Shown here in pieces: positions 34,948-44,300 of a DNA stretch of 64,000 nucleotides. A program made the translations under genes and the position numbers. The stretch covers positions 310,001 through 374,000 of the forward strand of contig NZ_JAGETZ010000001.1 of assembly GCF_017571495.1 (NCBI RefSeq), given 5' to 3'. Each line of letters starts with the position of its first letter. Positions within the stretch are counted from its first letter, which is position 1. Origin of the DNA: Hymenobacter negativus. Lineage in GTDB: Bacteria > Bacteroidota > Bacteroidia > Cytophagales > Hymenobacteraceae. The notes under the pieces are model-generated. The model worked only from the letters and a program-made list of their open reading frames with translations, made no database searches and had not been told where the DNA came from.

Positions 34948-37900
34948 CTACTCCACCGTGAGGCGCAGGGCCTTGCCATCGACACGCACTACGTACACGC
35001 CCGCCGGCAGCCCGGCTGGCGGCACCAGCGCCGCCGTGCCCGCCGCATCGGCCGTCGCCGAAGTCACGGGGCGGCCCAGCGGGTCCAGCACCGTCACCAC
35101 CGTGCCGGGCAGCACACCCGTGAGCGTGGCCGTGCCGCTGGGGGCCGGGTTGGGGTACAGGGCCAGCCCGGCCGTTGCGCCGGTGAGGGTCACGGGGCGC
35201 ACGGGCGAGTAGCTGAAGCTGCCGTCCGCGTCTAGTTGCTTGAGGCGGTAATAGAGCACGGTAGCGCCGGCGGGCAGTTTGGCATCCAGCAGGCCGTAGG
35301 TGCGGGGGCTGGTGCTCGTGCCGGCGGCGGCCACCGTTCCGATGCTTGCGAACGTCTCCCCATCTACGCTGCGCTCCACCTCAAACGCCTGGCTGTTCTT
35401 CTCCGAGGCCGTGGCCCAGGTCAGGCGCACGGCCATATTGCCCTCGGCCGTGGCCGTGAACTCGGTAAGTTCCACGGGCAGCGGCACGGAGGCTTGCACG
35501 GCCAGGCGGGCTACGCTCTCGCAGCCGTTCAGGGTCTGGCTGGCGTAGTAGGTAGCGGTGCCGACGAGGGGAGTGCCAGCGGGCAGGGCGGCCCCGCCGC
35601 TGGCGGCAGCATACCACCGCACGGCCGTACCGGTGGCGGCTAAGTTGGCCACGGTGGCGCCGGGGCCGAATACCTGGCTGGCGGCGCCGGTGGGCGCGGC
35701 GGGCGGGCCGTCGCCCCGCACCACCTTGTTGTCCTTTGGCAGGCCGACAATGAGCTGGTCCGCAGGCGCGTGGTAGGCGGCGGCGAGGTCGATGCCCCCG
35801 CCGGCCACGGTGCCCACGGCGCTGGTGCAGGCCGAAATGAACCCGAATGGCCCGGCCGCGCCCCGGCCCAGGGTGATGGCCCCGGCGTTGGCCGTGGGGC
35901 CGTTGTCCCAGTCGCTGCTCCAGAGGATGTACTTACCGTCGGGCAGCGACGTCACGATGCTGTTGCCCACGTCGTTGGGGTGGGAGCCCACCAGCGAGTT
36001 GGCCAAGCTCACCGGCCCGCGGATGCCGCTGGCGCCGCTGCCCCAGGTGAAGGCCCCCGCCTGCGGCGCGCCCGGGGCGTTCCACAGCCCGCTGTTCACC
36101 AAGTAGTCGCCGTTGCGCAGGAGGGTGGTTTCGAAGCCCACGTAGTCGTCGGCCGTGCTGCCCACCAGCGAGTTGGCGGCGCTTACCACGCCGCTCGTGG
36201 GGCTGCCGCCGGGCAGCCACGTCACGGCCCCGGCGTGCGGCACGCCCCCGTTGCTCCAGCTTGGGCTGTTCACCACGTAATGGCCGCTGGGCAGCACCTT
36301 TAGGCCGTGGTTGCTGAGCTGGTCGCCGGCCGTGCTGCCCACCAGTGAGTTGGCCGCGCTCACTACCGCGCCGCCGGCCGGCACCGTGCCGTTGCGCCAC
36401 GTCACGGCCCCGGCTTCGGCGGCCGCGCCGTTGGCCCAGTACATGCTGCCCACCACGTAGTGGCCGTTGGGCAGGGCCACCACGCCGCTGTAGCCCACCT
36501 GGTCGCCGGCCGTGGTGCCCACCAGCGAGTTGGCCGCGCTCACCACGCCGCTCACGCTGGCCTGCCCCCCGGCCAGCCACGTCACCGCTCCCACATCGGC
36601 GGTGCCGCCGTTATCCCAGCTGGGGCTGCTCACCACGTACTGGCCGCCGGCCAGCCCCACCACGCCGCCCTCGCCCACCCGGTCGAGGTTGTGGGTGCCG
36701 ACGAGGGAATTGGCCGGGCCTACCACGCCCGCCGTGGGGCCGGTGCCGCTGCCCCAGGTCACGGCCCCGGCCTGGTTGAGGGCGGCACTGCTCCACCGGG
36801 GCGTTACCACCAGGTAGTCGCCGCTGGGTAGCAGCACGAAGTCGTCCGACCCTATGCTCAGGTTGTACACCCCGTCGCCGACCAGGGAATTAGCGGCGCT
36901 CACGGCCCCGCTGGTGCCGGTCAGGCCGTTGCCCCACGTCACGGCCCCGGCCGAGAAGACACTGCCGCTGCTGTTATGCCACCCATCGTTGAGGAGCAGG
37001 TAGTTGCCGTTGGGCAGCACGGTGGCCTCCCAGAATCCCACATTGTCGTAGGCCGTGGTGCCCACCAGCGAGTTGGCCGCACTCACTGGCCCCACGGTGC
37101 CGCCCGTGCCGCTGCCCCAGGTCACGGCTCCGGCGCTGGGCACGGAGCCGTTTTTCCAGTGGTCGGCGTACACCAGGTAGTTGCCGCTGGGCAGCACCGT
37201 GAAGTTGTAGCTTCCCACAAAGTCGTCTTGCTGGGTGCCCACGAGGGAGTTGGCCGCGCTCACCGGCCCGCTGATGCCGGTGGTGCCGCTGCCCCAGGTC
37301 ACGGCCCCGGCTTCGGTGGCGGCGCCGTTGGCCCAGAAGGCGCTTTGCACCACGTAGTTGCCGTTGGGCAAGGCGTTGACGGCGTAAAAGGCCACCTGGT
37401 CGCCGGCCTGGGTGCCCACCAGCGAGTTGGCCGTGCTCACCGCGCCCCCGGCCGGACCGTTACCCGGCTGCCAGGTGGCGGCCCCGGCATTGGTGGCCGC
37501 GCCGTTGTCCCATTGGCTGCTGGCTACTACATAGCTGCCGTTGCGCAGGGGCGTCAGGCCGTCGGCGCTCACCTGGTCGTTGGCGGTGCTGCCCACCAAC
37601 GAGTTGGCCGCGCTCACCGCCCCGCTCGCGCCGGCCGTGGCACTGCCCCAGGTCACGGCCCCGGCGCGGGGGGCGGCGGCGCCATTGCCCCAGTCAGGAC
37701 TGCGCACCACGAAATTGCCGTTGGCGAGGGTCACCACGCCGCCGCTGCCTACTTGGTCGCCCGCCGTGCTGCCGGTCAGGGTGCTGATAACGGCGTTGGT
37801 GGTGCCGTTGTAGAGGTATACGGCCCCCACATCGGCCGCCGCACCGGCATCAAACAAGGGGTCGGTCACCACAAAGTTGCCGTTGGGCAGCACCGTGACC

Positions 37901-38049
37901 GCGGAGCCGAAGGCGCCGGAGCCAGCCGGGCCAGGCAGCGTGGTGGATTGGGCCAGCGCGGCCGGGGCCGCGCCCAGCAGAACCAGGGCAGCGGCCAGCC
38001 CACGCATCCGGCTTGGGAAGAAGCCTCGCGTGAAGTAGAAAGTTTGCAT
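34948..38049 (-). CDS. T9SS cargo with NGxYVV repeats and Ig-like domain
   Basis: 1033 aa from ATG 38049. The signal peptide ends APAALAQ. About twelve ~62-residue repeats follow the pattern NSLVGTxAGDQVGxxGVVALPNGxYVVxSxxWxNGxAxxAGAVTWGxG, probably blades of a propeller. Near residue 830-900 an Ig-like region (GATVANLAATGTAVRWYAAASGGAALP) precedes an FnIII-like domain and the sorting domain (LALYPNPAPSGTATLTGVL to ALRLTVE). I cannot name a ligand. The gene has a -7 box at 38086 and a strong terminator. Confidence 0.86.
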   Translation of the reverse strand: MQTFYFTRGFFPSRMRGLAAALVLLGAAPAALAQSTTLPGPAGSGAFGSAVTVLPNGNFVVTDPLFDAGAAADVGAVYLYNGTTNAVISTLTGSTAGDQVGSGGVVTLANGNFVVRSPDWGNGAAAPRAGAVTWGSATAGASGAVSAANSLVGSTANDQVSADGLTPLRNGSYVVASSQWDNGAATNAGAATWQPGNGPAGGAVSTANSLVGTQAGDQVAFYAVNALPNGNYVVQSAFWANGAATEAGAVTWGSGTTGISGPVSAANSLVGTQQDDFVGSYNFTVLPSGNYLVYADHWKNGSVPSAGAVTWGSGTGGTVGPVSAANSLVGTTAYDNVGFWEATVLPNGNYLLLNDGWHNSSGSVFSAGAVTWGNGLTGTSGAVSAANSLVGDGVYNLSIGSDDFVLLPSGDYLVVTPRWSSAALNQAGAVTWGSGTGPTAGVVGPANSLVGTHNLDRVGEGGVVGLAGGQYVVSSPSWDNGGTADVGAVTWLAGGQASVSGVVSAANSLVGTTAGDQVGYSGVVALPNGHYVVGSMYWANGAAAEAGAVTWRNGTVPAGGAVVSAANSLVGSTAGDQLSNHGLKVLPSGHYVVNSPSWSNGGVPHAGAVTWLPGGSPTSGVVSAANSLVGSTADDYVGFETTLLRNGDYLVNSGLWNAPGAPQAGAFTWGSGASGIRGPVSLANSLVGSHPNDVGNSIVTSLPDGKYILWSSDWDNGPTANAGAITLGRGAAGPFGFISACTSAVGTVAGGGIDLAAAYHAPADQLIVGLPKDNKVVRGDGPPAAPTGAASQVFGPGATVANLAATGTAVRWYAAASGGAALPAGTPLVGTATYYASQTLNGCESVARLAVQASVPLPVELTEFTATAEGNMAVRLTWATASEKNSQAFEVERSVDGETFASIGTVAAAGTSTSPRTYGLLDAKLPAGATVLYYRLKQLDADGSFSYSPVRPVTLTGATAGLALYPNPAPSGTATLTGVLPGTVVTVLDPLGRPVTSATADAAGTAALVPPAGLPAGVYVVRVDGKALRLTVE

Positions 38050-38085
38050 ATGGAAAGGAGGGCCAGCTAGTACCGGCCGGCGAGC

Positions 38086-38093
38086 CAAAGCTA
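38086..38093 (-). promoter_or_regulatory. -7 box TAGCTTTG
   Basis: It fits TAnnTTTG on the minus strand, 36 bases before the ATG at 38049. An imperfect GC-rich dyad (around 38124-38164) lies further upstream. Confidence 0.45.
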
Positions 38094-38266
38094 CAGCCCG
38101 GCGCCTCAGTCAGCCTATTTCATTGCCCGGCGCGCTACCTGCCCGCCGCTCTGTAGCGGGCAACTGCCAGCGAGCCGGGCCCGGAATGACCGGAACCGGG
38201 GCCCCTGAGCACTGTCGAAGCCGCAGGGGATGGCCGGTGCTTACCAAGCCCCAGCCCAGACACGAA

Positions 38267-38294
38267 AGCCGCCGCCCTGGCTGGGACGGCGGCT
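38267..38294 (-). terminator. GCCGCCG/CGGCGGC hairpin after the second RCC1 gene
   Basis: An 8-bp stem 38267-38274 with 38287-38294 has an inner CCC/GGG pair and a short T run on the minus strand. It lies 20 bases after the stop at 38314. Confidence 0.6.
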
Positions 38295-38313
38295 CAAGCC
38301 TCAGCTCTACCGG

Positions 38314-41079
38314 TTACTCCACCGTCAGCCTGACGGCGCGGCTGCCCACACGCACCACGTACACGCCCGCCGGCAGCCCGGCCGGCAGCACCAGCGCGGC
38401 CGTGCCCTCGGGGCCTACGGTGGTGCTGGCGGCTACCCGGCCCAGGGCGTCGAGCACTTGCACGGCCGCGCCCGGGGCCGCCCCCACCAGCGTAGCCGCG
38501 CCGCCGGGGGCGGGGTTGGGATAGGCGCTGAACATGGTGCCCGCGCCGGCCACGTACTGCACCGGCGAGTAGACCACCGGGCCATCGGTATCGGTCTGGG
38601 CCAGGCGGTAGTAGGCGCTGGCCGCTTCGGCCACCTCGTAGCGGTAGCTGCGGGCGCTGCTGCTGCCGGCCCCGGCTACGAAGGCGCGGCGCGTCCAGTG
38701 CTGCCCGTCGGGGCTGGCCTCTACCCCAAAGCCGGCGTTGTTGACTTCGCTGGCCGTCGTCCACGTCAGGCCCACGAGGGTGGGCGACTGGCGGCGGGCG
38801 GTGAAGGTCACGAGCTGCACCGGCAGGGGCTGGCCGTCGGTATCGCCCGTGCGGGTGTACACCAGGCTCTGGGTGGTGGTGCCGTCGCCGAGCTGGCCGA
38901 AGGTGTTGTCGCCGGTCGAGAAGAAGTTGGGGCCGTAGGCGGTGCGGGCCAGCGAGTGGGTGGCGCCCCCGCTCACCATCAGCCAAGCGGTGCCGGCGGT
39001 GGCTTCCTGCACGGGGCTGCTGCTGTTGGCGGTGGAGTTAATGCCGAGCTGGCCGTTGCTGTTGTAGCCCCAGCTCCAGAGGGTGCCGTCGGCGCGGATG
39101 CCTACGCTATGGAAGCTGGCGGCCGCCACCTGGGTGTAGGGCACGGCGCTGGTGAGGGCGCCGGGGGTGCTGCGCGGGGTGTTGGTGCCGTTGCCGAGCT
39201 GGCCCTGGCCGTTGTCGCCCCAGGTATAGACCCCGCCGTTGGGTTGCAGCCCGATGCTGAACTTGAAGCCTCCCTCCACGGCCAGCCACAGGCCACCGCC
39301 CGCCACCGGGGCAGGGCTGCTGCCACTGATGGTGGTGCCCAGGCCGAGCTGGCCCGCGTTGTTGAGGCCCCAGGCGTAGAGGGTGCCGTTGGCGGCGATG
39401 GCCAGCGAGTGGTTGTTGCCCCCGCCCACGCTACGCCACACAATGCCGGCGCCTACCTGCACGGGCGTGGTGCGCTGGGTGGTGGTGCCGTCGCCCACCT
39501 GGCCATCGTCGTTGAGGCCCCAGGCCCAGAGGGTGCCGTCGGCGCGCAGGGCCAGGCCGTGGTTTTCGCCGCCCCAGGCTTGCCGCCACAGTTGGCCCAC
39601 GCCCAACTGCACGGGCGTGGTGCGCTGGGTAGTGGTGCCGTCGCCGAGCTGGCCGTTGCCGTTGTAGCCCCAGCCCCAGAGGGTGCCGTCGGCCCGCACG
39701 CCCAGCGAGAACGAGCCGCTGCCCGCCATGGCCTGTACCCAGCTGGTGGCGGGGCCGGGCGCGACGGGCGTGACGGGCGTGAGGGCGGCCGCCACGCTGC
39801 CGGTGCCGAGGCGGCCGTTGCCGCCGCTGCCCCAGTTCTTGAGCCGCCCCTGCATATCCACGCCCGCACTGTGGCGCAGGCCTGCGTTGAGGCTGCGGGT
39901 GGGCAGGCCCACCACGCCCAGCACCTGCGCCGGGGCGCTGCGGCTGGTATTGGTGCCGTCGCCGAGCTGGCCGTTACCGTTGTTGCCCCAGGCCCACACG
40001 CCGCCATCGGCGCGCAGCGCCAGGGTGTGCAAGTCGCTCAGGCTCACGCTCACCCAGGTGGTGGCGGTGCCTACCTGGGTGGGGGTGGCCTTATCAGTGG
40101 TGCTGCCGTCGCCGAGCTGGCCTTTGTTATTGAAGCCCCAGGCCCAGAGGGTGCCGTCGGCCGCGATGGCGGCGCTACCGTAGATGCTGCCCCACACCTG
40201 GCGCCACAGCCGACCGGTGCCCACCTGCTTCGGGGCGCTCTGGTTGGTGGTGGTGCCATCGCCGAGCTGGCCATAAGAGTTGTAGCCCCAGGCCCAGAGC
40301 GTGCCATCGGCGCGCAGGCCCAGGGTGTGGCCGCCGCCGCCTTCCACGCTCAGCCAGGTAGTGGCGGTGCCCACCTGCTTCGGGGTGCTCTGGTTGGTGG
40401 TGGTGCCGTCGCCGAGCTGCCCGGTGCTGTTGAGGCCCCAGGCCCAGAGCGTGCCATCGGCGCGCACGGCCAGGCTGTGGTAGTCGCCGCACGCCACGCT
40501 CAGCCAGGTGGTGGCGGTGCCTACCTGGGTCGGGCTGCTGCGGTTGGTGGTGGTGCCGTCGCCGAGCTCGCCATAAGAGTTGTAGCCCCAGGCCCAGAGC
40601 GTGCCATCGGCGGCCAGGGCCAGGGTGTGGTCATAGCCGGCGGCTACCTGTTTCCACTTGGTGGTGGCGCCTATCTGCACGGGCGTAAGGCGCCGGGTGG
40701 TGGTGCCATCGCCGAGCTGGCCGCTGGGGTTGAGGCCCCAGGCCCAGAGGGTGCCGTCGGCGCGCAGGGCTACGGTGTGGTTGCCCCCGCCGGCCAGCTG
40801 GGCGTAGGTGGTGGCGGTGCCGGGCTGGACGGGGCTGCCGCTGGTGGTAGTGGTGCCGTTGCCGAGTTGCCCGGAGCCGTTGTTGCCCCAGGTGCGCAGG
40901 GTGCCGTCGGGCAGCAGCAGGAGGCTGTGGCTGCCGCCGGCACTCAGGGTGCCGGGCAGGATTTGGGCGAACGCTACCAAGGGCAGCAGGGCGGCCAGCA
41001 GGGCCAGCAGCAGGCGGTTGGCAGCCATCGGTCGGGCAGGGTGCCGGGCGCGGGCAATCGAGGCGAAGGGGGATTGCAT
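38314..41079 (-). CDS. RCC1-repeat T9SS cargo (paralogue of the 28941 gene)
   Basis: 921 aa; an internal ATG at 41028 would give a tighter signal peptide (MAANRLLLALLAALLPLVAFAQ). About thirteen RCC1 repeats (HTLALRADGTLWAWGxNSxGQLGDGTTTN) follow. The end of the repeat region (NFFSTGDNTFGQLGDGTTTQSLVYTR), the FnIII-like part (LPVQLVTFTARRQSP) and the sorting domain (FSAYPNPAPGGAATLVGAA to AVRLTVE) match the frameshifted paralogue closely, so one arose by duplication. This copy is intact. Its upstream region carries the long inverted repeat shared with the glycine-rich gene. Confidence 0.88.
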   Translation of the reverse strand: MQSPFASIARARHPARPMAANRLLLALLAALLPLVAFAQILPGTLSAGGSHSLLLLPDGTLRTWGNNGSGQLGNGTTTTSGSPVQPGTATTYAQLAGGGNHTVALRADGTLWAWGLNPSGQLGDGTTTRRLTPVQIGATTKWKQVAAGYDHTLALAADGTLWAWGYNSYGELGDGTTTNRSSPTQVGTATTWLSVACGDYHSLAVRADGTLWAWGLNSTGQLGDGTTTNQSTPKQVGTATTWLSVEGGGGHTLGLRADGTLWAWGYNSYGQLGDGTTTNQSAPKQVGTGRLWRQVWGSIYGSAAIAADGTLWAWGFNNKGQLGDGSTTDKATPTQVGTATTWVSVSLSDLHTLALRADGGVWAWGNNGNGQLGDGTNTSRSAPAQVLGVVGLPTRSLNAGLRHSAGVDMQGRLKNWGSGGNGRLGTGSVAAALTPVTPVAPGPATSWVQAMAGSGSFSLGVRADGTLWGWGYNGNGQLGDGTTTQRTTPVQLGVGQLWRQAWGGENHGLALRADGTLWAWGLNDDGQVGDGTTTQRTTPVQVGAGIVWRSVGGGNNHSLAIAANGTLYAWGLNNAGQLGLGTTISGSSPAPVAGGGLWLAVEGGFKFSIGLQPNGGVYTWGDNGQGQLGNGTNTPRSTPGALTSAVPYTQVAAASFHSVGIRADGTLWSWGYNSNGQLGINSTANSSSPVQEATAGTAWLMVSGGATHSLARTAYGPNFFSTGDNTFGQLGDGTTTQSLVYTRTGDTDGQPLPVQLVTFTARRQSPTLVGLTWTTASEVNNAGFGVEASPDGQHWTRRAFVAGAGSSSARSYRYEVAEAASAYYRLAQTDTDGPVVYSPVQYVAGAGTMFSAYPNPAPGGAATLVGAAPGAAVQVLDALGRVAASTTVGPEGTAALVLPAGLPAGVYVVRVGSRAVRLTVE

Positions 41080-41184
41080 AAAATGGGAGTGGGCGAGGTG
41101 TGACTGGTCAGCTTGGGCGACCTGGCTTTCGTGGGAGAGGGAAACGAGCTACTCAGGCAGCTGCCCGAGCGTACTGGATACATG

Positions 41185-41192
41185 CAAAGGTC
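41185..41192 (-). promoter_or_regulatory. -7-like box GACCTTTG
   Basis: On the minus strand GACCTTTGCA, 105 bases before the RCC1 gene start, with the inverted repeat 41213-41268 immediately upstream. Confidence 0.45.
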
Positions 41193-41212
41193 CGCCACCC
41201 GTTCACCGGGGA

Positions 41213-41268
41213 GGGGCAAATGCCTGCCAATCGGTGACTGCCGGTACATTTTGGCAGGGATTTGCCCC
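41213..41268. repeat. Inverted repeat shared with 45222-45275 (possible operator)
   Basis: Arms 41213-41230 and 41251-41268 (CAAATnCCTGCCAA core) pair with one mismatch around exactly 20 bases. The same arms and the same spacer length occur upstream of the next gene in the array. Confidence 0.8.
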
Positions 41269-41300
41269 TTTGTCCCGGTTGTTGACCGCCTGCTGGTCCC

Positions 41301-41358
41301 GGCCTCCACGTAAACCGCCGTCGCCCCTGGTAGGACGACGGCGGTTTACGTGGAGGCC
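41301..41358 (-). terminator. 23-bp-arm hairpin after the glycine-rich gene
   Basis: Arms 41301-41323 and 41336-41358 are perfectly complementary (CCGCCGTCG at the tip). They lie 9 bases after the stop at 41367. They may terminate transcription, although the T run is weak. Confidence 0.65.
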
Positions 41359-41366
41359 GGGGTGAC

Positions 41367-44300
41367 CTACTGCACTGTGAGGCGGACGCTGCCAGCGCCC
41401 ACCCGCACCAGATATAGGCCGGGGGCCAGCCCCCCGAGGGCAGCGGTGCCATCGGGGCCCACGGTGGCCGTGGCCGCCACCCGGCCCAACGCATCGAGCA
41501 CTTGCACCGCCTGGCTGGGCGCCGCGCCGGTGAGGGTGGCCGCGCCACTGGGGGCGGGGTTCGGGTACAGGGCCAGGCCGCCCGTGCCCAGCGTCACCGT
41601 TTGCACGGGCGAGTAGGCGGCCGTGCCGTCCGCGTCCACCTGCTTCAGGCGGTAGTAGAGCCGCGCCGCGCCAGCGGGCAGCCGGCCATCCAGCAGCTCG
41701 TAGGCGCGGGCGGTGCTGCTGCTGCCGGCGGCGGCTACCGTGCCGATACGGGCGAACAGCTCGCCGTCAGCGCTACGCTCTACCTCGAAGGCGGCGCTGT
41801 TCTTTTCCGAGGCCGTGGCCCATACCAGGCGCACGGCGGCTGGCCCGGCGGGCGTGGCCGTGAAGGCACTCAGCTCCACGGGCAGCGGGTTGGCGGCGTT
41901 GCCCAGGGTCCAGATGGAGAAGCTGCTGATGCCGGCCAGGCTGGCCGTGTAGGTGGTGGGCTGGCTGCCGCTGGCCGCCGTGGTGGCCAGCGTGGCCGCC
42001 CGTTGCGGCTGCCAGGTAGCGCCCGCGTTCTCGCTCTTGAACAGGAGCAGGTTGGCGGCCGGGATGTTGTTGCGCTCGTCGTCGCGCACGGTCAGGGCCA
42101 GGGCCACATTAAGGCCGCTGGTGACGGTGGGCTGGATGTCGAACACGCGCTTCACGCTCTGGCTGGTGCCCGCGCCCGTGCGGGCCGTGCCGGTGGTGCG
42201 CACCACCAGGGTGCTGCCGGGCAGCGTGGCCCCGCTGGGCGTGAGGGTCAGGCCCAGGCCCCCGAAGGTTTCGGGGGCGCCGGCCGTGGCCAGCAAGCGG
42301 GTGGTTTGCACCGTGCCCGTGGCGTAGCCGGTGGCCGTTTCGCCCAGGGTGGCGGTGCTGCCCAGCGTGAGGGCGTTGGGGCCCGTGGTGAGCACGCCCG
42401 TGGTGAGGGTGGCGGCGCTGGTGGCCGCGACGCTGTTCGTGAGCGTGAGGCCCGCCGCGTTGGCCAGCGTGAGGGTGCGCACGGTAGCGGGCAGGCCCGC
42501 CCCCGTGACCTGGGCCGCCGTGCCGTTGTAGGTGTAGAGCGCATCGGCGTTGAACGAGCGGGGGCCCGTGACCTGCACCGCCCCGGTGCTGCCGCTGCTG
42601 CTGATGCCCTGCGCCGCGCAGATGCCCAGCGTGCCGCCCGCCGCCAGCGTGAAGCTGCCGGGGCCACTGAGCACCTGGCAGCCATCGTTCAGCACCCCGC
42701 CGCTTTGCACGGTGGTACCGGCCACCACGTAGGTGGCGGCGGCCAGTGTGGCGCTGCCGCCGCTCTGCACCGTGATGGAGTTGTAGAGGCCCTCGGTCAC
42801 GGTCTGACCGGCGGTGCTCACCACCAGGTCGGCCAAGGGCACAGGGGTGATGGTAATGGCCCCGTTGCCCCCGGCCGAAGCCACGCTGTAGCTGATGCCG
42901 CCGCTGCCGGTGGGCATCACCCACGACGAGCCGCCCCCGCCACCATCGCGGAAGCCGCCGCCCCCGCCGCCGTAGTAGCCGCCGCCGCCGCCGCCGCCCG
43001 AGCCACTGGCGCCCCCGCCTTGCCCCAGGGCCCCGGCACCGCCCGCCGCCGTTTGCGTAGCGCCCCGGCCGGGGCCGTAAATCCCTTGACCATCAGTCCC
43101 GGTGGGAGTGCCCCCGGCCCCGCCGTCGTTGTAGCCGCCACCGCCGCCGCCGCCGGCCGCTACCAGCAGCCGGTCGGCCAGGCTGGTGCTGGGGGCCAGG
43201 GCCGAGCGGCGCACGTCGCTGGCCCCGCCGCCCCCGGCCCCCTGGTACTGGTCGAGGCTGCCGTTGCCGCCGCCGTTGTAGCCCCCCGGGCCGTTGTTGC
43301 TCCCGGCCCCGCCCACGTACAGGGTCAGCACTTCGCCGGGCGTCACGAGCAGCGTGGCCTGCGCACGGGCGCCGTTGCTGCCGCCGATGCCATAATAGCC
43401 CATGCCCCCGCCGGCCCCGGTGGCGGCCACCCGCACGGCCGTGACGCCGGCCGGCACGGTGTAGGTCTGCGGGGTGCCGGTGTAGGCGTAGGCGGTGGTG
43501 AGGGGCAGGATGCTGACGCTGCCGTCGCCGGGAGCTGCCGCCAGGCTATAGCTAACCCCGGTGGCCGGGGCCGTGGCCCACGACGAGCCGCCGCCCCCGC
43601 CGCCGCCGTAGTAGCCGCCGCCCCCGCCGTAGTAGCCCCCGCCCCCGCCGCCGCCAAAGTTGCCCCCCCCGCCGGTGCTGGTGCTGCCGGGGCTGCCGTT
43701 GTTGCTGCCGGGGCCTGGCCTGCTCTGGGTGGCCCCGCCGCCCACTCTGCTGGCATTCGCGCCGTTACCGTTGCCGCCGGTGGGGGTGCCGCCGTTGCCG
43801 CCCGTGGCGGGGGCGTAGTCGTTGCCGCCCCCGCCGCCGGCCACCAGCAAGGCGTTGCGCGTGGTCAGGTAGTCGCCGGTGCTGCCCGCAGCCGGGGCCC
43901 GGCGCACGTCGCTGGCCCCGCCTCCCCCTTTGGAAAAGCTGGCCGCCCCGCCGCCGTTGTAGCCGCCGGGCGCGGCTATGCCGCTGCTGCTGCCCTGGCC
44001 GCCCACCAGCACCGTCAGCACCTCGCCGGGCGTCACGGGCACCGTGGCCTGCACCCGCGCCCCAACGTTGGCCCCGTCATATACGCCCCCGCTGGCCCCG
44101 GTAGCCACCACCTGCACGGCCGTCACGCCGGCCGGCACGGTGTAGGTCTGCGGGCCGCCGGGCGCGGTGAAGGTAAAGGTGGTGGCCACGGGCGTGATGG
44201 CCACGCTGCCGTTGCCGGTGGTCGAAGCCACGGCGTAGCTGATGCCGCTGCTGCCGGTGGGCCGTACCCACGACGAGCCGCCCCCGCCGCCGGCCTGGTA

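Noticed and set aside
38230..41103. 957-codon open frame on the plus strand opposite the RCC1 cargo gene
   Set aside because: It mirrors the RCC1 gene in antisense because of GC-rich third positions and repeats; it has no signal, family or promoter and its composition follows the real gene.
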